DNA of 34,438 bases from Flexilinea sp. (GCA_026645735.1 JAPKMT010000034.1:1-34438); one strand, 5' to 3'. Shown: positions 8,775-17,247, counted from the first letter of the stretch. The notes: generated by a model from the sequence alone, not told the origin. Numbers and translations are program-made.

Positions 8775-9452
8775 TTATTGCAGTTTTCCCTGCTGCCGAA
8801 GCATCATCAACATTTCTGTTACGTTGAATTCCGTTTCATCATCGATATCCTGCGCTTCAATCGCGGGAATTTCAAACATCATCGGGCGATCTCCAACCCG
8901 GTTCCGGTTTCTAAGCAGAATTTCACGTGTAAAAATATAAATACAGGAGTTTTCCTCATAAATTGGGGGAAGATCCTGAGTTCTCAACAAGATGGACATA
9001 TTATGATTAATTGGTCTGGCAAGTTCATCATAAAATCGTTTTTGAACCCTGGTAACCGAAAAGAGAGAATCATACAGGTACGTTTTTTCCATGAAAGTCT
9101 GAATGGAACGAGATATTGTTTCAGCTTTCAGCAGTGGATTCGTGCTGTGTGTCTGCAGATAATAATCCGCTTGAATCTGTCCGCTATCATAAATCAGGAT
9201 TTCATTCATGGGGACATCACCTGCGCATAATTTTTCCGGGCGCAACAAGGTCTTCACCTGAGGATAATCCTTCGCCAATCCTTCGATGACGACAGGACTG
9301 TCGGTATCCACCACGACTTCATCAATCTCTTTTACGGCTAATAGTGAGTCCATAATATGGTGAAAAAGGGGTTTTCCTGCCAACATACGGTAGTTTTTTC
9401 CCGAAACCCGAACTGAATTGTGACGCATTGGAACAAATGCGACGATTTTCAT
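8775..9452 (-). CDS. Acylneuraminate cytidylyltransferase family protein
   Basis: A 225-residue nucleotidyltransferase of the NeuA/KdsB type, predicted to activate a ketosugar acid with CTP. The N-terminal loop reads VPMRHNSVRVSGKNYRMLAG, the variant in which R-H-x-S-x-R-V-x-x-K-N replaces the usual ARGGSKGIPxKN. VVDTDS and LQTHSTNPLL follow, the latter matching the base-binding LQPTSPLR segment. The start is the ATG at 9452, with AAGGAG 9 nt upstream; an upstream in-frame TTG (9473) precedes the RBS and is unlikely. It differs from the cytidylyltransferase domain at 12004-13266, so two different CMP-sugars, or one CMP-sugar plus another sugar acid, may be made here. Confidence 0.87.
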   Translation of the reverse strand: MKIVAFVPMRHNSVRVSGKNYRMLAGKPLFHHIMDSLLAVKEIDEVVVDTDSPVVIEGLAKDYPQVKTLLRPEKLCAGDVPMNEILIYDSGQIQADYYLQTHSTNPLLKAETISRSIQTFMEKTYLYDSLFSVTRVQKRFYDELARPINHNMSILLRTQDLPPIYEENSCIYIFTREILLRNRNRVGDRPMMFEIPAIEAQDIDDETEFNVTEMLMMLRQQGKLQ

Positions 9453-9508
9453 TTTTTTAATCTCCTTCAACAAAATTATGAATTTTTTTGCTTCTGATTA
9501 ACATAAAA

Positions 9509-11137
9509 TCATTTGTGAGGAATTACAAACGGTTTTCGATTTCGAATGCCCTCTTCAATGATTTTAAGGCTGGTATTTCTAATTGAATTCAAATCCTTAT
9601 TTGAAAAGGATTTTAATGCAACATAACCATTCCATATCGGATCCGGCTCAATAAATTCTCCAAAAGATAATGCAGTGTGAAAAAATTGATAATACATGAA
9701 CTTTCTGGCAGTCTGCTGGAATTTCGGTGGAACTTGCCAATCATCTTCAGAAAGCATTTTTTGCACCAATTGGTGAAATTCTTCAACCGACTGTGGAAAA
9801 TATGTGATCGGAACTTGTGTATATCGAGATTGTCCTCCAGAAATTACAGCAGCTCCCATGATGGCTGCTTCCAATCCAATAGTTGAATTGTAAACCAAAA
9901 CAAATTTCGCATTTTGGATCAATTCATAAGAACTGAAGTATTGATCCGGTCCAACATACAATACATTTGGCAGTAAATTCACGCGGTTGCGAATCACCCA
10001 ATCTGTTACCGTTTCAAGGGACTCTTTTCCAGGACGAATTTCATCCGGATGTGCCCGGAGGACAAAAAGTGTTTCAGAATTTTTCTCTATCAGCGTTTTT
10101 ACTTCATCCAGCCAATGGAACATATCGGAAAAAACCACATTTGCATGCTTTTGGCTTGTGTCAAAGATAACATTGGAAAATACCGGAACAATCTGACGAA
10201 ACGAACGAGCCAAATTCCAGAATTCAGGCGTCAGACTCTCCATCTGAGGCCAAAATTGAATCCCGGCCGTCGTAAATTTGCCTTGCACCCTGTTGGATAA
10301 ATATGCATCTAAACAGTCATTACGCTCTGGTGTCATTTCAAAATCATCGGGCAAATCAATTGGACAGGCCGTTGCTTCACCTTCTGTAAAAATAGCCGTA
10401 AAAGGCATCAGTCCGATCTCATGTGTGAATGTAGGGATGTTAAGATTTTTTCCCAGCCATTTTACAACAGCCTCCGGATATTGCAACCCATTAAAAACAA
10501 CAATAGACTGAGGATTGTTGGCAGAAATCCAAGACTTCGCTTGACTGTAAACACTCCAGGCAGAACAGATGAATTTTCGATACAACTGAACCGCATTGCG
10601 CACACCGGATAAATGATGCCTCCGCATAATCCAGCGCAGCGATGGAAGTGTTAATTCTCCTAACGGTACATCCTGATAGACAAAAGACTCCAGAGCTTTC
10701 AGTTCCAGACCTTCCACTTCATTTGACAAGTTATTGTCAGGAAGAAACGTCAGCGGAACTGTATTTAATCCTTGATACATCTGTTTCGAGAGATGGATGC
10801 ATTCTTTGCAGGGCAGGTCTGCCGCCAGATTTTCTCTTTGAGCTGCCAGAAGACAAGGGTTCAGGCCACTCATACAAACAAAAAAAGTCACTGGAATTCC
10901 ACTGTTCTGGAGACTGTTGGCAGTTAACCAGGCAAACGCAGCATTCAGACTCGTTCGCGTCAGGCGAGCTGATGCGTTAAAAAATAATACGGGATGATCT
11001 GAATTTTGAACGTTCCTGCTGGATGCATGGTTAATTTGCGCAAAAAATTGCGCATTTTTCCTGTCAATTTTATCCATCACCCAATGATTCTGGATCTTTT
11101 TTAACAGATGCTTCCCGGTTGGGTTTGATTCAATCAT
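9509..11137 (-). CDS. Capsule-polysaccharide-type protein, probable GT-B transferase
   Basis: A 542-residue soluble protein without clear TM segments. I do not recognise a specific family. The C-terminal half has features of capsule (KpsC/KpsS-like) or GT-B transferases: FVLRAHPDEIRPGKES, then a surface loop, then VYNSTIGLEAAIMGAAVIS, a pattern (RxHPxE ... NSTxGxEAxxxG) used to hold the nucleotide of a CMP- or UDP-sugar. The N-terminal half has a Rossmann-like VVFNGLQYPEAVVKWLGKNL. It begins 6 nt after the NeuB-like gene stop, with no clear RBS of its own, so coupling to that gene is likely. In this setting a transferase that uses the CMP-sugar is plausible; that is inference. Confidence 0.6.
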   Translation of the reverse strand: MIESNPTGKHLLKKIQNHWVMDKIDRKNAQFFAQINHASSRNVQNSDHPVLFFNASARLTRTSLNAAFAWLTANSLQNSGIPVTFFVCMSGLNPCLLAAQRENLAADLPCKECIHLSKQMYQGLNTVPLTFLPDNNLSNEVEGLELKALESFVYQDVPLGELTLPSLRWIMRRHHLSGVRNAVQLYRKFICSAWSVYSQAKSWISANNPQSIVVFNGLQYPEAVVKWLGKNLNIPTFTHEIGLMPFTAIFTEGEATACPIDLPDDFEMTPERNDCLDAYLSNRVQGKFTTAGIQFWPQMESLTPEFWNLARSFRQIVPVFSNVIFDTSQKHANVVFSDMFHWLDEVKTLIEKNSETLFVLRAHPDEIRPGKESLETVTDWVIRNRVNLLPNVLYVGPDQYFSSYELIQNAKFVLVYNSTIGLEAAIMGAAVISGGQSRYTQVPITYFPQSVEEFHQLVQKMLSEDDWQVPPKFQQTARKFMYYQFFHTALSFGEFIEPDPIWNGYVALKSFSNKDLNSIRNTSLKIIEEGIRNRKPFVIPHK

Positions 11138-11143
11138 GAAAGA

Positions 11144-12019
11144 TTATTTCACTCGTCGAAGTTTTTGCAGGCTTGGCAATTCATCATCATAGACTTTTTT
11201 AATGCCATCGCCCAATGCTTCCTCTGTGACACGGATATATTTCACCAATTTTTCCATCCCCTGAGGTTCGACAGAGGCCGCTTGATCTGTACCCCACATG
11301 GCTCGATCCAGCGTAAAGTGGCGTTCAACCAGGCACGCTCCTAAGCTGACGGAAACAACTGAGGGGATCAGACCGACTTCATGTCCTGAATAGCCAACCG
11401 GGCAATCAAATTCCTGTACCAGGTTGGGGATCATTCGCAGGTTTAATTCGCTAGGATTGCAGGGGTAAGCACTGGTTGCATGCGTGATGATCAACCGATC
11501 CATGTCGCCAATCAGATTCACAGAAGACCGAATCTGTTCCATAGTAGACATACCTGTCGATAAAATAATTGGTCGATTGGTCGCCAGTAATTTTTCAAGC
11601 AAAGAATGATCAGTCAGACTTGCAGAGGGAACTTTATAGGCAATCGGCTGAAATGGTTCCAAAAAATCGATCGCTTCTTCATCCCAGACAGATGCAAACC
11701 ATTCAATTCCGATTTCTCTACATAATTGATCAATTTCCCTATATTCTGCTTCACCGAATTCTACATGTTCCCGATATTCCAAATATGTCATGTATCCCCA
11801 GGGAGTTTCGCGCATTCTGGTTTGTTCTTCCAGGGGAACACATATTTTCGGAGTACGTTTTTGAAATTTCACTGCATTGACATGTGCGTAATGCGCAGCC
11901 TGAATCATCCGCTTTGCAATATTCAGGTCTCCATTGTGATTTATCCCAATTTCCGCAACAATATAAGTCGGATGATCTTTACCAACCATCTGGTTCCCAA
12001 GTCTTATTTCTTTTGCCAT
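11144..12019 (-). CDS. NeuB-family sugar-acid synthase lacking the SAF domain
   Basis: A 291-residue TIM-barrel enzyme that should condense phosphoenolpyruvate with an aldose to make a nonulosonic acid. Diagnostic segments are YIVAEIGINHNGDLNIAK, AVKFQKR, WFASVWDEEAIDFLE, KVPSASLTDHSLLEKL, ILSTGMSTMEQI, PVGYSGHE and VERHFTLDR. NeuB-type enzymes are usually about 340-350 residues with a C-terminal SAF (antifreeze-like) domain that caps the partner active site. Here the protein stops just after the barrel, and the next gene starts 6 nt later, so no SAF domain is encoded nearby. The start overlaps the upstream gene by 16 nt. The natural sugar substrate (ManNAc-like, mannose-6-P-like or a legionaminate precursor) cannot be read from the sequence. 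Confidence 0.92.
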   Translation of the reverse strand: MAKEIRLGNQMVGKDHPTYIVAEIGINHNGDLNIAKRMIQAAHYAHVNAVKFQKRTPKICVPLEEQTRMRETPWGYMTYLEYREHVEFGEAEYREIDQLCREIGIEWFASVWDEEAIDFLEPFQPIAYKVPSASLTDHSLLEKLLATNRPIILSTGMSTMEQIRSSVNLIGDMDRLIITHATSAYPCNPSELNLRMIPNLVQEFDCPVGYSGHEVGLIPSVVSVSLGACLVERHFTLDRAMWGTDQAASVEPQGMEKLVKYIRVTEEALGDGIKKVYDDELPSLQKLRRVK

Positions 12020-13266
12020 AAACTCTCTTTTTCTCCTAATATCATCTCACTCAATTCTCTGACAGCTCCAAAGCCGCCATTGTGTGACAAAATAATATCA
12101 GCGAATACTTTTGCTTTATCGTTAGCATCTGCAGGGACTGCAGCACAACGGACTAGTGGAAAACAGTCAATATCGTTGATATCATTGCCCACAAATATCG
12201 TTTCGTCCGCTTGAATCGAGTTTTCTTCCATATAGTCCTTTAAAACCTTCGCTTTATCAGCAATACCATGATAAACTTCAATCCCCAATTTTTCACAACG
12301 TCGGGCCACCACTGGATTTTTCTCACTGGATATTACGATGATTTTAATGCCTGCTTTTTTTAATAATCCAATTCCCATGCCGTCGCTGCGGCTGCATGCA
12401 ACCATTTCCTGCCCTAATTCGTTCACATAAACACGGTCATCAGTCATCACACCGTCAAAATCCATCACAACCAGACTCGTTTTTCCGGGAATACCGCGAT
12501 GATTCTGCTTTTTTTCAGGCATGACCATCTCTAATTTGCCATTATACACCAGCGATTCATAACGCGTCCAATCCGCCAGTGTGTCGATGTCTACAGTAAA
12601 AGCGGGATCAATCATAATCGGAAAGATAACTTTTCCGCTCATTAAATCACCAGCCATAAAAGTTTTTCCGGGACGAATTGCATCAATATGACCTGTTTGC
12701 CAATATGTTGTTGGCAAACTCTGACGCGGAGCATTGTACGGTTCATCAAGACCTTCCACTTGTATCAACCCGCTCATAGCCCCGCTAACTGGATCAATTT
12801 TCCACATTTTAAACGGATTTTCATTGGAAGGAACAACTCCCCGTACAGAATCCGCCTCAGGATGATCCAATAGTGTTTGAACAGCATCATCAACTAAATG
12901 GATCGGGCGTACGGGAGATGTCGGACGAAGCTGCAAGACAATATCCGGCAGGTATCCCTCATTTTCTTCCAGCCATTGTAAGGCATGCCGAAAAACCGGC
13001 AGATCCAGCGAATGATCAGCTGCAAATTCCGCAGGACGTAAAAAAGGTGTTTCCGCTCCCCATTCCCGTGCAACTGCAGCAATTTTCGCATCATCCGTGG
13101 AAACAATGGTTCGTGTGACAAATCTTGACTGTTTTGCAGCTGCAATGGAGTATGCAATCAACGGAAATCCGGCAAAATTCTTAATATTCTTGCCTGGAAT
13201 TCCTTTGGAACCTCCACGGGCAGGGATAATCGCTAAAACTTCCAGTGGTTTTACCATGCAGTCCAT
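12004..13266 (-). CDS. CMP-sugar-acid synthetase fused to KdsC-like HAD phosphatase
   Basis: A 420-residue two-domain protein. Residues 8-240 are a NeuA-type cytidylyltransferase (IIPARGGSKGIPGKN at 13-27, LQLRPTSPVRP at 111-121). Residues about 262-415 are a KdsC-like HAD domain with MDFDGVMTDD (nucleophile Asp269, acid/base Asp271), VISSEKNP and VGNDINDIDC, so the phosphatase motifs look intact. The same architecture occurs in animal CMAS. An active phosphatase next to a NeuB-type synthase suggests a pathway through a 9-phosphate: synthase, then dephosphorylation, then CMP activation. It overlaps the SDR gene by 16 nt; a second ATG (13257) would overlap by 7. Neither start has a strong RBS, which fits translational coupling. 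Confidence 0.92.
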   Translation of the reverse strand: MDCMVKPLEVLAIIPARGGSKGIPGKNIKNFAGFPLIAYSIAAAKQSRFVTRTIVSTDDAKIAAVAREWGAETPFLRPAEFAADHSLDLPVFRHALQWLEENEGYLPDIVLQLRPTSPVRPIHLVDDAVQTLLDHPEADSVRGVVPSNENPFKMWKIDPVSGAMSGLIQVEGLDEPYNAPRQSLPTTYWQTGHIDAIRPGKTFMAGDLMSGKVIFPIMIDPAFTVDIDTLADWTRYESLVYNGKLEMVMPEKKQNHRGIPGKTSLVVMDFDGVMTDDRVYVNELGQEMVACSRSDGMGIGLLKKAGIKIIVISSEKNPVVARRCEKLGIEVYHGIADKAKVLKDYMEENSIQADETIFVGNDINDIDCFPLVRCAAVPADANDKAKVFADIILSHNGGFGAVRELSEMILGEKESLWQKK

Positions 13267-14078
13267 CCGCCATCCACAACGAGGTTGGATCCAGTCATAT
13301 AAGAAGATGCGTTGGAAGCCAGGAAAAGTAAAGCGCCATTCATCTCATCTTTATGAGCCATCCGGCCTATTACAGTCCGTGCAGAATAATGTTTCACGAA
13401 TTCATCGTCATTCCCATTATAGATTCCTCCGGGTGTCAAGCAATTTGCCCGGATGCCAGTTCCCATATAATACGTTGCCAGATATTTCGTTAATCCAAGC
13501 ACACCGGATTTGGTAACGGAATAAAAAACTGGTTTAAATTGCTTTTTAGAGGGATCCTGACCTTCTTTTTCATAAATCCGCTGATCCGGTCCGACCAGAC
13601 CATAGGTCGAACAAATATTGATTATGACGCCATAATTCTGTTGCACCATCGGTTTTACAGCAGCCTGTGCACAGAGAAACAGACCGGTTAAATTTACATT
13701 TAAAGCATCCTGCCATTGCTTCAATGGATAATCTTCAAAGGTATTGAAATGTCCCTGGTGGGATGCGTCAAACTTTGGATCCATTGCAGCACTGCAAACA
13801 AGGATATCCAAACGTCCGGTTTTCTCAACAGCCAGATCGACCATCGATTTTACTGAATCGGGATCTGTCACATTAACCGTACACGAAACAGCATTTCCGC
13901 CTTCTGATTGAATTTGATCCGCTACATCGGCAGCAATTTTTTTATCCAAATCGGATACAATCACAGAGGCTCCTGCCTGAGCAAGCGTCCTGCAAAATTC
14001 TTTTCCAAGCAAACCAGCTCCTCCGGTAACCACGGCTGTCTGCCCATTCAAACTGAATTTCGAAAAAATATCATCCAT
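13251..14078 (-). CDS. SDR oxidoreductase (PtmA-like) of the nonulosonate operon
   Basis: A 275-residue classical short-chain dehydrogenase/reductase. It has TGGAGLLG for the cofactor at residues 18-25, an acidic VSDLD (41-45) that favours NAD, NVNLTG, Ser157 in CSTYG and Tyr186/Lys190 in YSVTK, then the usual LTPGGI and VDGGW at the C-terminus. The insert between Ser and Tyr is longer than usual. SDRs of this type (PtmA in Campylobacter flagellin glycosylation) sit beside CMP-nonulosonate genes, so it probably modifies the sugar acid or its precursor. It is first in the operon, and its end overlaps the CMP-synthetase start by 16 nt. Confidence 0.9.
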   Translation of the reverse strand: MDDIFSKFSLNGQTAVVTGGAGLLGKEFCRTLAQAGASVIVSDLDKKIAADVADQIQSEGGNAVSCTVNVTDPDSVKSMVDLAVEKTGRLDILVCSAAMDPKFDASHQGHFNTFEDYPLKQWQDALNVNLTGLFLCAQAAVKPMVQQNYGVIINICSTYGLVGPDQRIYEKEGQDPSKKQFKPVFYSVTKSGVLGLTKYLATYYMGTGIRANCLTPGGIYNGNDDEFVKHYSARTVIGRMAHKDEMNGALLFLASNASSYMTGSNLVVDGGWTAW

Positions 14079-14318
14079 TTGATTCCTCTAAATTTGCAAA
14101 ATTGCCCCTTTATTATAATTTGAATAAGAAAAAATCCTTTTTAAAAAAAATAATCCGATCTGAATTTCGGAATCTGAGGAAGCATCTTACTTTATTCCAG
14201 TGATCCGAATTCCAGCGATCCGCAATAATATTTGCATTTCAAATCGCTGTCTTTATTCAAAGTACTGTCTGAATTTCGAATATTTGCAATTCCATCATTT
14301 CCCAAAAATAAAGACAAT
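14079..14318 (-). promoter_or_regulatory. Upstream region of the nonulosonate operon
   Basis: A perfect -10 TATAAT on the minus strand (14112-14117) lies 34 bp before the SDR start. No convincing -35 is seen; the upstream DNA is a poly-A/T tract (14126-14152) that could bend or act as an UP-like element. A 14-nt direct repeat, ATTCCAGYGATCCG, occurs at 14194-14207 and 14209-14222, with a 15-nt period. I see no gene in this stretch. Confidence 0.4.
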
Positions 14319-14359
14319 CGGGCGTTTTCATTTAATAAGCAATCAACGGAAAACGCCCG
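14319..14359 (-). terminator. Terminator of the plsY-degV unit
   Basis: CGGGCGTTTTC (14319-14329) pairs perfectly with GAAAACGCCCG (14349-14359) around a 19-nt loop. On the minus strand it is followed by ATTGTCTTTATTTTT. It lies 72 nt past the degV stop and ahead of the SDR promoter. Confidence 0.7.
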
Positions 14360-14431
14360 GGCAGGAATCGAGCATGTAAATTTTATTCAGCTAACCGATA
14401 GCAAATGTATTGATTCTGCTCTCACGCGCAA

Positions 14432-15280
14432 TTAATCCAGGCTATAAAACGCCAAACCTAACGTTCCCGGTCCCGCATGAACACCGATAACCGGCCCAAT
14501 TTCTACACTAAAGATTTCAAAACAGGAGTATTTCTGTCGGATGTGATTTTCAATTTCAGCGGCTTCTTCAGGGGAGTTGCCATGCAGAATCGCAATATGA
14601 ATCGTCTTTCCGGCAGCTTTCTCTTCCAGAATTTCCAGTATTCTGGCGATGGAACGTTTCCGTGTACGTTGTTTTTCATAAGATTCAATTTTTCCATCTT
14701 TGAGATAAAGAATTGGCTTGATATGCAGCGCAGAGCCAAAAAATGCAGCTGCTCCGCCAATTCTGCCTCCTTTGTGGAGATATTCCAGCGTATCCAACAC
14801 AAAGAAAACATTCATACGCTCTTTAATCTCTTCGATCAGATGGATAATCTCATCGACTTCTTTTCCCTGATCAGCAGCCCGGGCTGCAGCAATCGCAATA
14901 AGAGCTTGTCCCCAGGAAGCAGATCCGGAATCAACTGTGTGAACTGGAATTTTGGTAAATGTTTTTTGTGCCATTTCCGCAGATTGATACGTGGCACTTA
15001 GTTTACTGGAAACCGTGATCGTAATTATCTCATCAGCATCCTCTGCAATTTTTGTATACATTTCGACAAAGTCATTGGCTGTTGTCTGGGCAGTAGAAGG
15101 TAATTTCTTACAGCTCTTTTGAAGCTCATAAAATTCTGAAGCTTGAAGATCCACACCGGATCGATAGGTCTTTTCTCCAAAAATGACATAAATTGGAGCT
15201 GCATGAACTCCAAATTTTGCTGCCTCGTCCAAAGTCATTGAACAGGCTCCATCGGTGACGATCGCTATTTTCCGTCCCAT
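14432..15280 (-). CDS. DegV family fatty-acid-binding protein
   Basis: A 282-residue DegV/FakB-type protein. In studied members these bind a fatty acid and present it to a kinase (FakA) for conversion to acyl-phosphate. The N-terminus KIAIVTDGACSM corresponds to the usual IVTDSTxDL, and PSTAQTT, the SSKLSATYQSA loop, DTLEYLHKGGRIG and IGPVIGVHAGPGTLGLAF are typical. The start is the ATG at 15280, with GGAG 6 nt upstream; the ATG at 15292 is itself part of that RBS region. It follows plsY by 25 nt. PlsY uses acyl-phosphate, so the pairing makes functional sense. No FakA gene lies in the window. Confidence 0.92.
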   Translation of the reverse strand: MGRKIAIVTDGACSMTLDEAAKFGVHAAPIYVIFGEKTYRSGVDLQASEFYELQKSCKKLPSTAQTTANDFVEMYTKIAEDADEIITITVSSKLSATYQSAEMAQKTFTKIPVHTVDSGSASWGQALIAIAAARAADQGKEVDEIIHLIEEIKERMNVFFVLDTLEYLHKGGRIGGAAAFFGSALHIKPILYLKDGKIESYEKQRTRKRSIARILEILEEKAAGKTIHIAILHGNSPEEAAEIENHIRQKYSCFEIFSVEIGPVIGVHAGPGTLGLAFYSLD

Positions 15281-15305
15281 TTTTTTCTCCATAATATTTT
15301 TGAAT

Positions 15306-15953
15306 TTATTTTTGCTTTTTATAAGTTCGCCAGCTCACACCACGTTCATTTCCATCGAGCAAGCGTTGGATATTTGGTCTTAATGCCCAAATCAATAAGA
15401 TTTCTGCAAGAAGTCCATAAATGAAATAACTCCAGGGAGATAGATTCATCCAGGCTCGAAGCGCGAAAATGATCATAATTGAGAATCCAATACTCATCGT
15501 TGTCACAGAAGCATAGCCGATAACAAAAAATGCAATCAGGGCGATGATTAAGAGATACCAGAAACTAGGCAGCCACAAACCTAATGAACCGCCAAATGCC
15601 GGAGCTCCTCCAGCGCCACCTCCAACGTGAATCTTGCCATTTTCCGTTTTTTCCACCAGAAAAATCGAATAATTATGGCCAATAATCGCTGCCAAAGGCG
15701 CAAAAATTTCAATCCAAACATTGCCGGGAACCAGCATTTTTGCAAGCCAGACAGCAAGGAAACCTTTGCTCACATCAAATATTAATGTCAAAACTGCAAC
15801 CGGATAACCGCTTGCGCGCATCGTATTGGTCGTTCCTGTCCTGCCACTGCCAATTTTCCGAATGTCAATGTGAAAAAAAAGCCAGGAAAACAGCCAGCCA
15901 AAAGGGATTGCTCCAAATAAATATGAAATTAAGATTGTCAGCAACAATGTCAT
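15306..15953 (-). CDS. plsY: Acyl-phosphate:glycerol-3-phosphate acyltransferase, PlsY-like
   Basis: A 215-residue integral membrane protein with about six TM segments. It should make lysophosphatidate from acyl-phosphate and glycerol-3-phosphate. SYLFGAIPFGWL at the N-terminus and DIRKIGSGRTGTTNTMRASG match PlsY motif 1; FDVSKG and GHNYSIFL match later conserved loops. Motif 3, normally GGKGVAT, is replaced by GGGAGGAPAFGG after a short insert, so this is a divergent PlsY. The start is ATG at 15953, with AAGG 7 nt upstream. It is probably first in a two-gene unit with degV. Confidence 0.88.
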   Translation of the reverse strand: MTLLLTILISYLFGAIPFGWLFSWLFFHIDIRKIGSGRTGTTNTMRASGYPVAVLTLIFDVSKGFLAVWLAKMLVPGNVWIEIFAPLAAIIGHNYSIFLVEKTENGKIHVGGGAGGAPAFGGSLGLWLPSFWYLLIIALIAFFVIGYASVTTMSIGFSIMIIFALRAWMNLSPWSYFIYGLLAEILLIWALRPNIQRLLDGNERGVSWRTYKKQK

Positions 15954-16293
15954 TTTTTTACCTTATGTAAGATTTTTAAATTTCCTGTATCCGTTTAAAA
16001 ATTAACACATCAATTTATCAAAAGAATAATATGATAACTGGAAGATTAATACTTAGCAAATGTCAATTACCAAAAAGCTTTGCCTGATCTCCTCGTAAAA
16101 GTCTGCAAATGATGCTTAAATTTTCCTGACAGACTTTCTTTTATTATATTGAGAATCAAAAAACAATTTTGGTCAATGAATCTGTATATGACAGATATGC
16201 AAATTTCAAAAAGGTCATAAATTTATAAATGATTTATAGAACTCAAACAAATCATAGAGTTTTATTAGAAATGGCAGTCATGCATCGTTACAA
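15954..16293. other. Divergent intergenic region plsY / suf, distal part
   Basis: AT-rich and without a credible gene. A perfect TTGACA on the minus strand (16061-16066) has no -10 at a fitting distance. No tRNA or other RNA was recognised. The suf promoter and leader, listed separately, fill the remainder up to 16455. Confidence 0.5.
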
Positions 16294-16313
16294 ATTGAAT
16301 ATAGGTATTCAAT
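16294..16313. promoter_or_regulatory. Palindrome over the suf promoter, candidate operator
   Basis: ATTGAATA, 4 nt, TATTCAAT: a perfect 8+8 bp inverted repeat that covers the -35 box and part of the spacer of the suf promoter. A protein bound here would block RNA polymerase, so a repressor site is the likely reading. It does not match the Fur or PerR boxes I know, nor the cyanobacterial SufR site. The regulator is not encoded next to it. Confidence 0.5.
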
Positions 16314-16323
16314 CTGTTATAAT
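16295..16323 (+). promoter_or_regulatory. suf operon promoter
   Basis: TTGAAT (16295-16300), a 17-bp spacer, then TGTTATAAT, which is an extended -10 with perfect TATAAT at 16318-16323. Start of transcription near 16330 gives a leader of about 125 nt before sufC. Confidence 0.8.
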
Positions 16324-16389
16324 TTACGCGCATAAAAAAGTGAAATTTTTGCGTTTTCCGCACTCAGAAGAAACGAGGACGGGAGAGCG

Positions 16390-16440
16390 ATGAATTATTA
16401 ACCATACTTTACGTGTCCGGATTCACAGTGACCGTAAAGT
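16390..16440 (+). other. suf leader: tiny ORF and hairpin before the sufC RBS
   Basis: ATG AAT TAT TAA (16390-16401) follows GGGAGAG and would encode only three residues. ACTTTACG (16406-16413) pairs with CGTAAAGT (16433-16440), forming an 8-bp stem that ends 4 nt before the AAGGAG of sufC. Both could influence sufC translation; either could be chance. Confidence 0.35.
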
Positions 16441-16455
16441 TTACAAGGAGATTCA

Positions 16456-17226
16456 ATGACAGGCTTAGAGATAAAAAATTTAAGCGTCAACATACACGAT
16501 AAGGAAATCATTAAGAACTTTTCTCTGAAAGTTCCGAAAGGTGAAATACATGCCGTAATGGGTCCGAATGGAACAGGCAAATCCACACTTTCCTATTCCA
16601 TCATGGGCCATCCGGCTTACCATCCCACTCAGGGCGAAATACTTTTAAACGATCAAATCATCAACGACTGGGCTCCCGATCAGCGGTCTCAAGCCGGATT
16701 GTTTCTTGCCATGCAATACCCGGTAGCTGTACCAGGAGTGAGTGTCGCCAACTTTTTACGCACTGCGATGAATATTCGGCGCAAAGCAGCCAATCCATCC
16801 GACAAAGGAATTCCAATTCCTGAATTTCGAAAAATTTTAAAAGAAAAAATGGCTAATTTAAAAATGGATCCGTCATTTTCAAGCCGGTATCTAAATGATG
16901 GTTTTTCCGGTGGTGAAAAAAAACGGGCAGAAGTATTACAGATGGCTATGTTGAAACCTGAAATTGCGATTCTGGATGAAATCGATTCGGGTCTTGACAT
17001 CGATGCCCTGCGTGTTGTCGCAGAAGGAATTAATACGCTGGTACGGGAAAATCAAATGGGAATTCTCATCATCACACACTACCAGCGGCTGCTTGATTAC
17101 ATCAAACCGGATGTTGTTCACATCATGATGGATGGACACATTGTTCTCAGCGGAAAATCTGAACTGGCGCTTGAATTAGAAGAAAAAGGCTATGATTGGG
17201 TACGCCAGGAACAACCCTTGCCTTAA
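16456..17226 (+). CDS. sufC: SUF system ATPase SufC
   Basis: A 256-residue ABC-type ATPase that binds SufB and SufD and powers assembly of iron-sulfur clusters on that scaffold in the cytoplasm. Walker A is GPNGTGKST (36-44), the signature is SGGEKKRAE (151-159) and Walker B is [10 protein letters not shown] (172-181). The D-S-G-L-D loop and the [12 protein letters not shown] switch segment are typical of SufC rather than transport ATPases. The length matches the family. AAGGAG lies 5 nt before the ATG. It is first in sufC-B-D-x-S-U, with a strong promoter about 130 bp upstream; sufB follows after 21 nt. Confidence 0.97.
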   Translation: MTGLEIKNLSVNIHDKEIIKNFSLKVPKGEIHAVMGPNGTGKSTLSYSIMGHPAYHPTQGEILLNDQIINDWAPDQRSQAGLFLAMQYPVAVPGVSVANFLRTAMNIRRKAANPSDKGIPIPEFRKILKEKMANLKMDPSFSSRYLNDGFSGGEKKRAEVLQMAMLKPEIAILDEIDSGLDIDALRVVAEGINTLVRENQMGILIITHYQRLLDYIKPDVVHIMMDGHIVLSGKSELALELEEKGYDWVRQEQPLP

Positions 17227-17247
17227 GCAGAATTTCCGGAGATTACC

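Noticed and set aside
9453..9473. TTG start for the cytidylyltransferase
   Set aside because: It lies upstream of the AAGGAG that fits the ATG at 9452, and homologues start at MKIVAFVPMR-like sequence.
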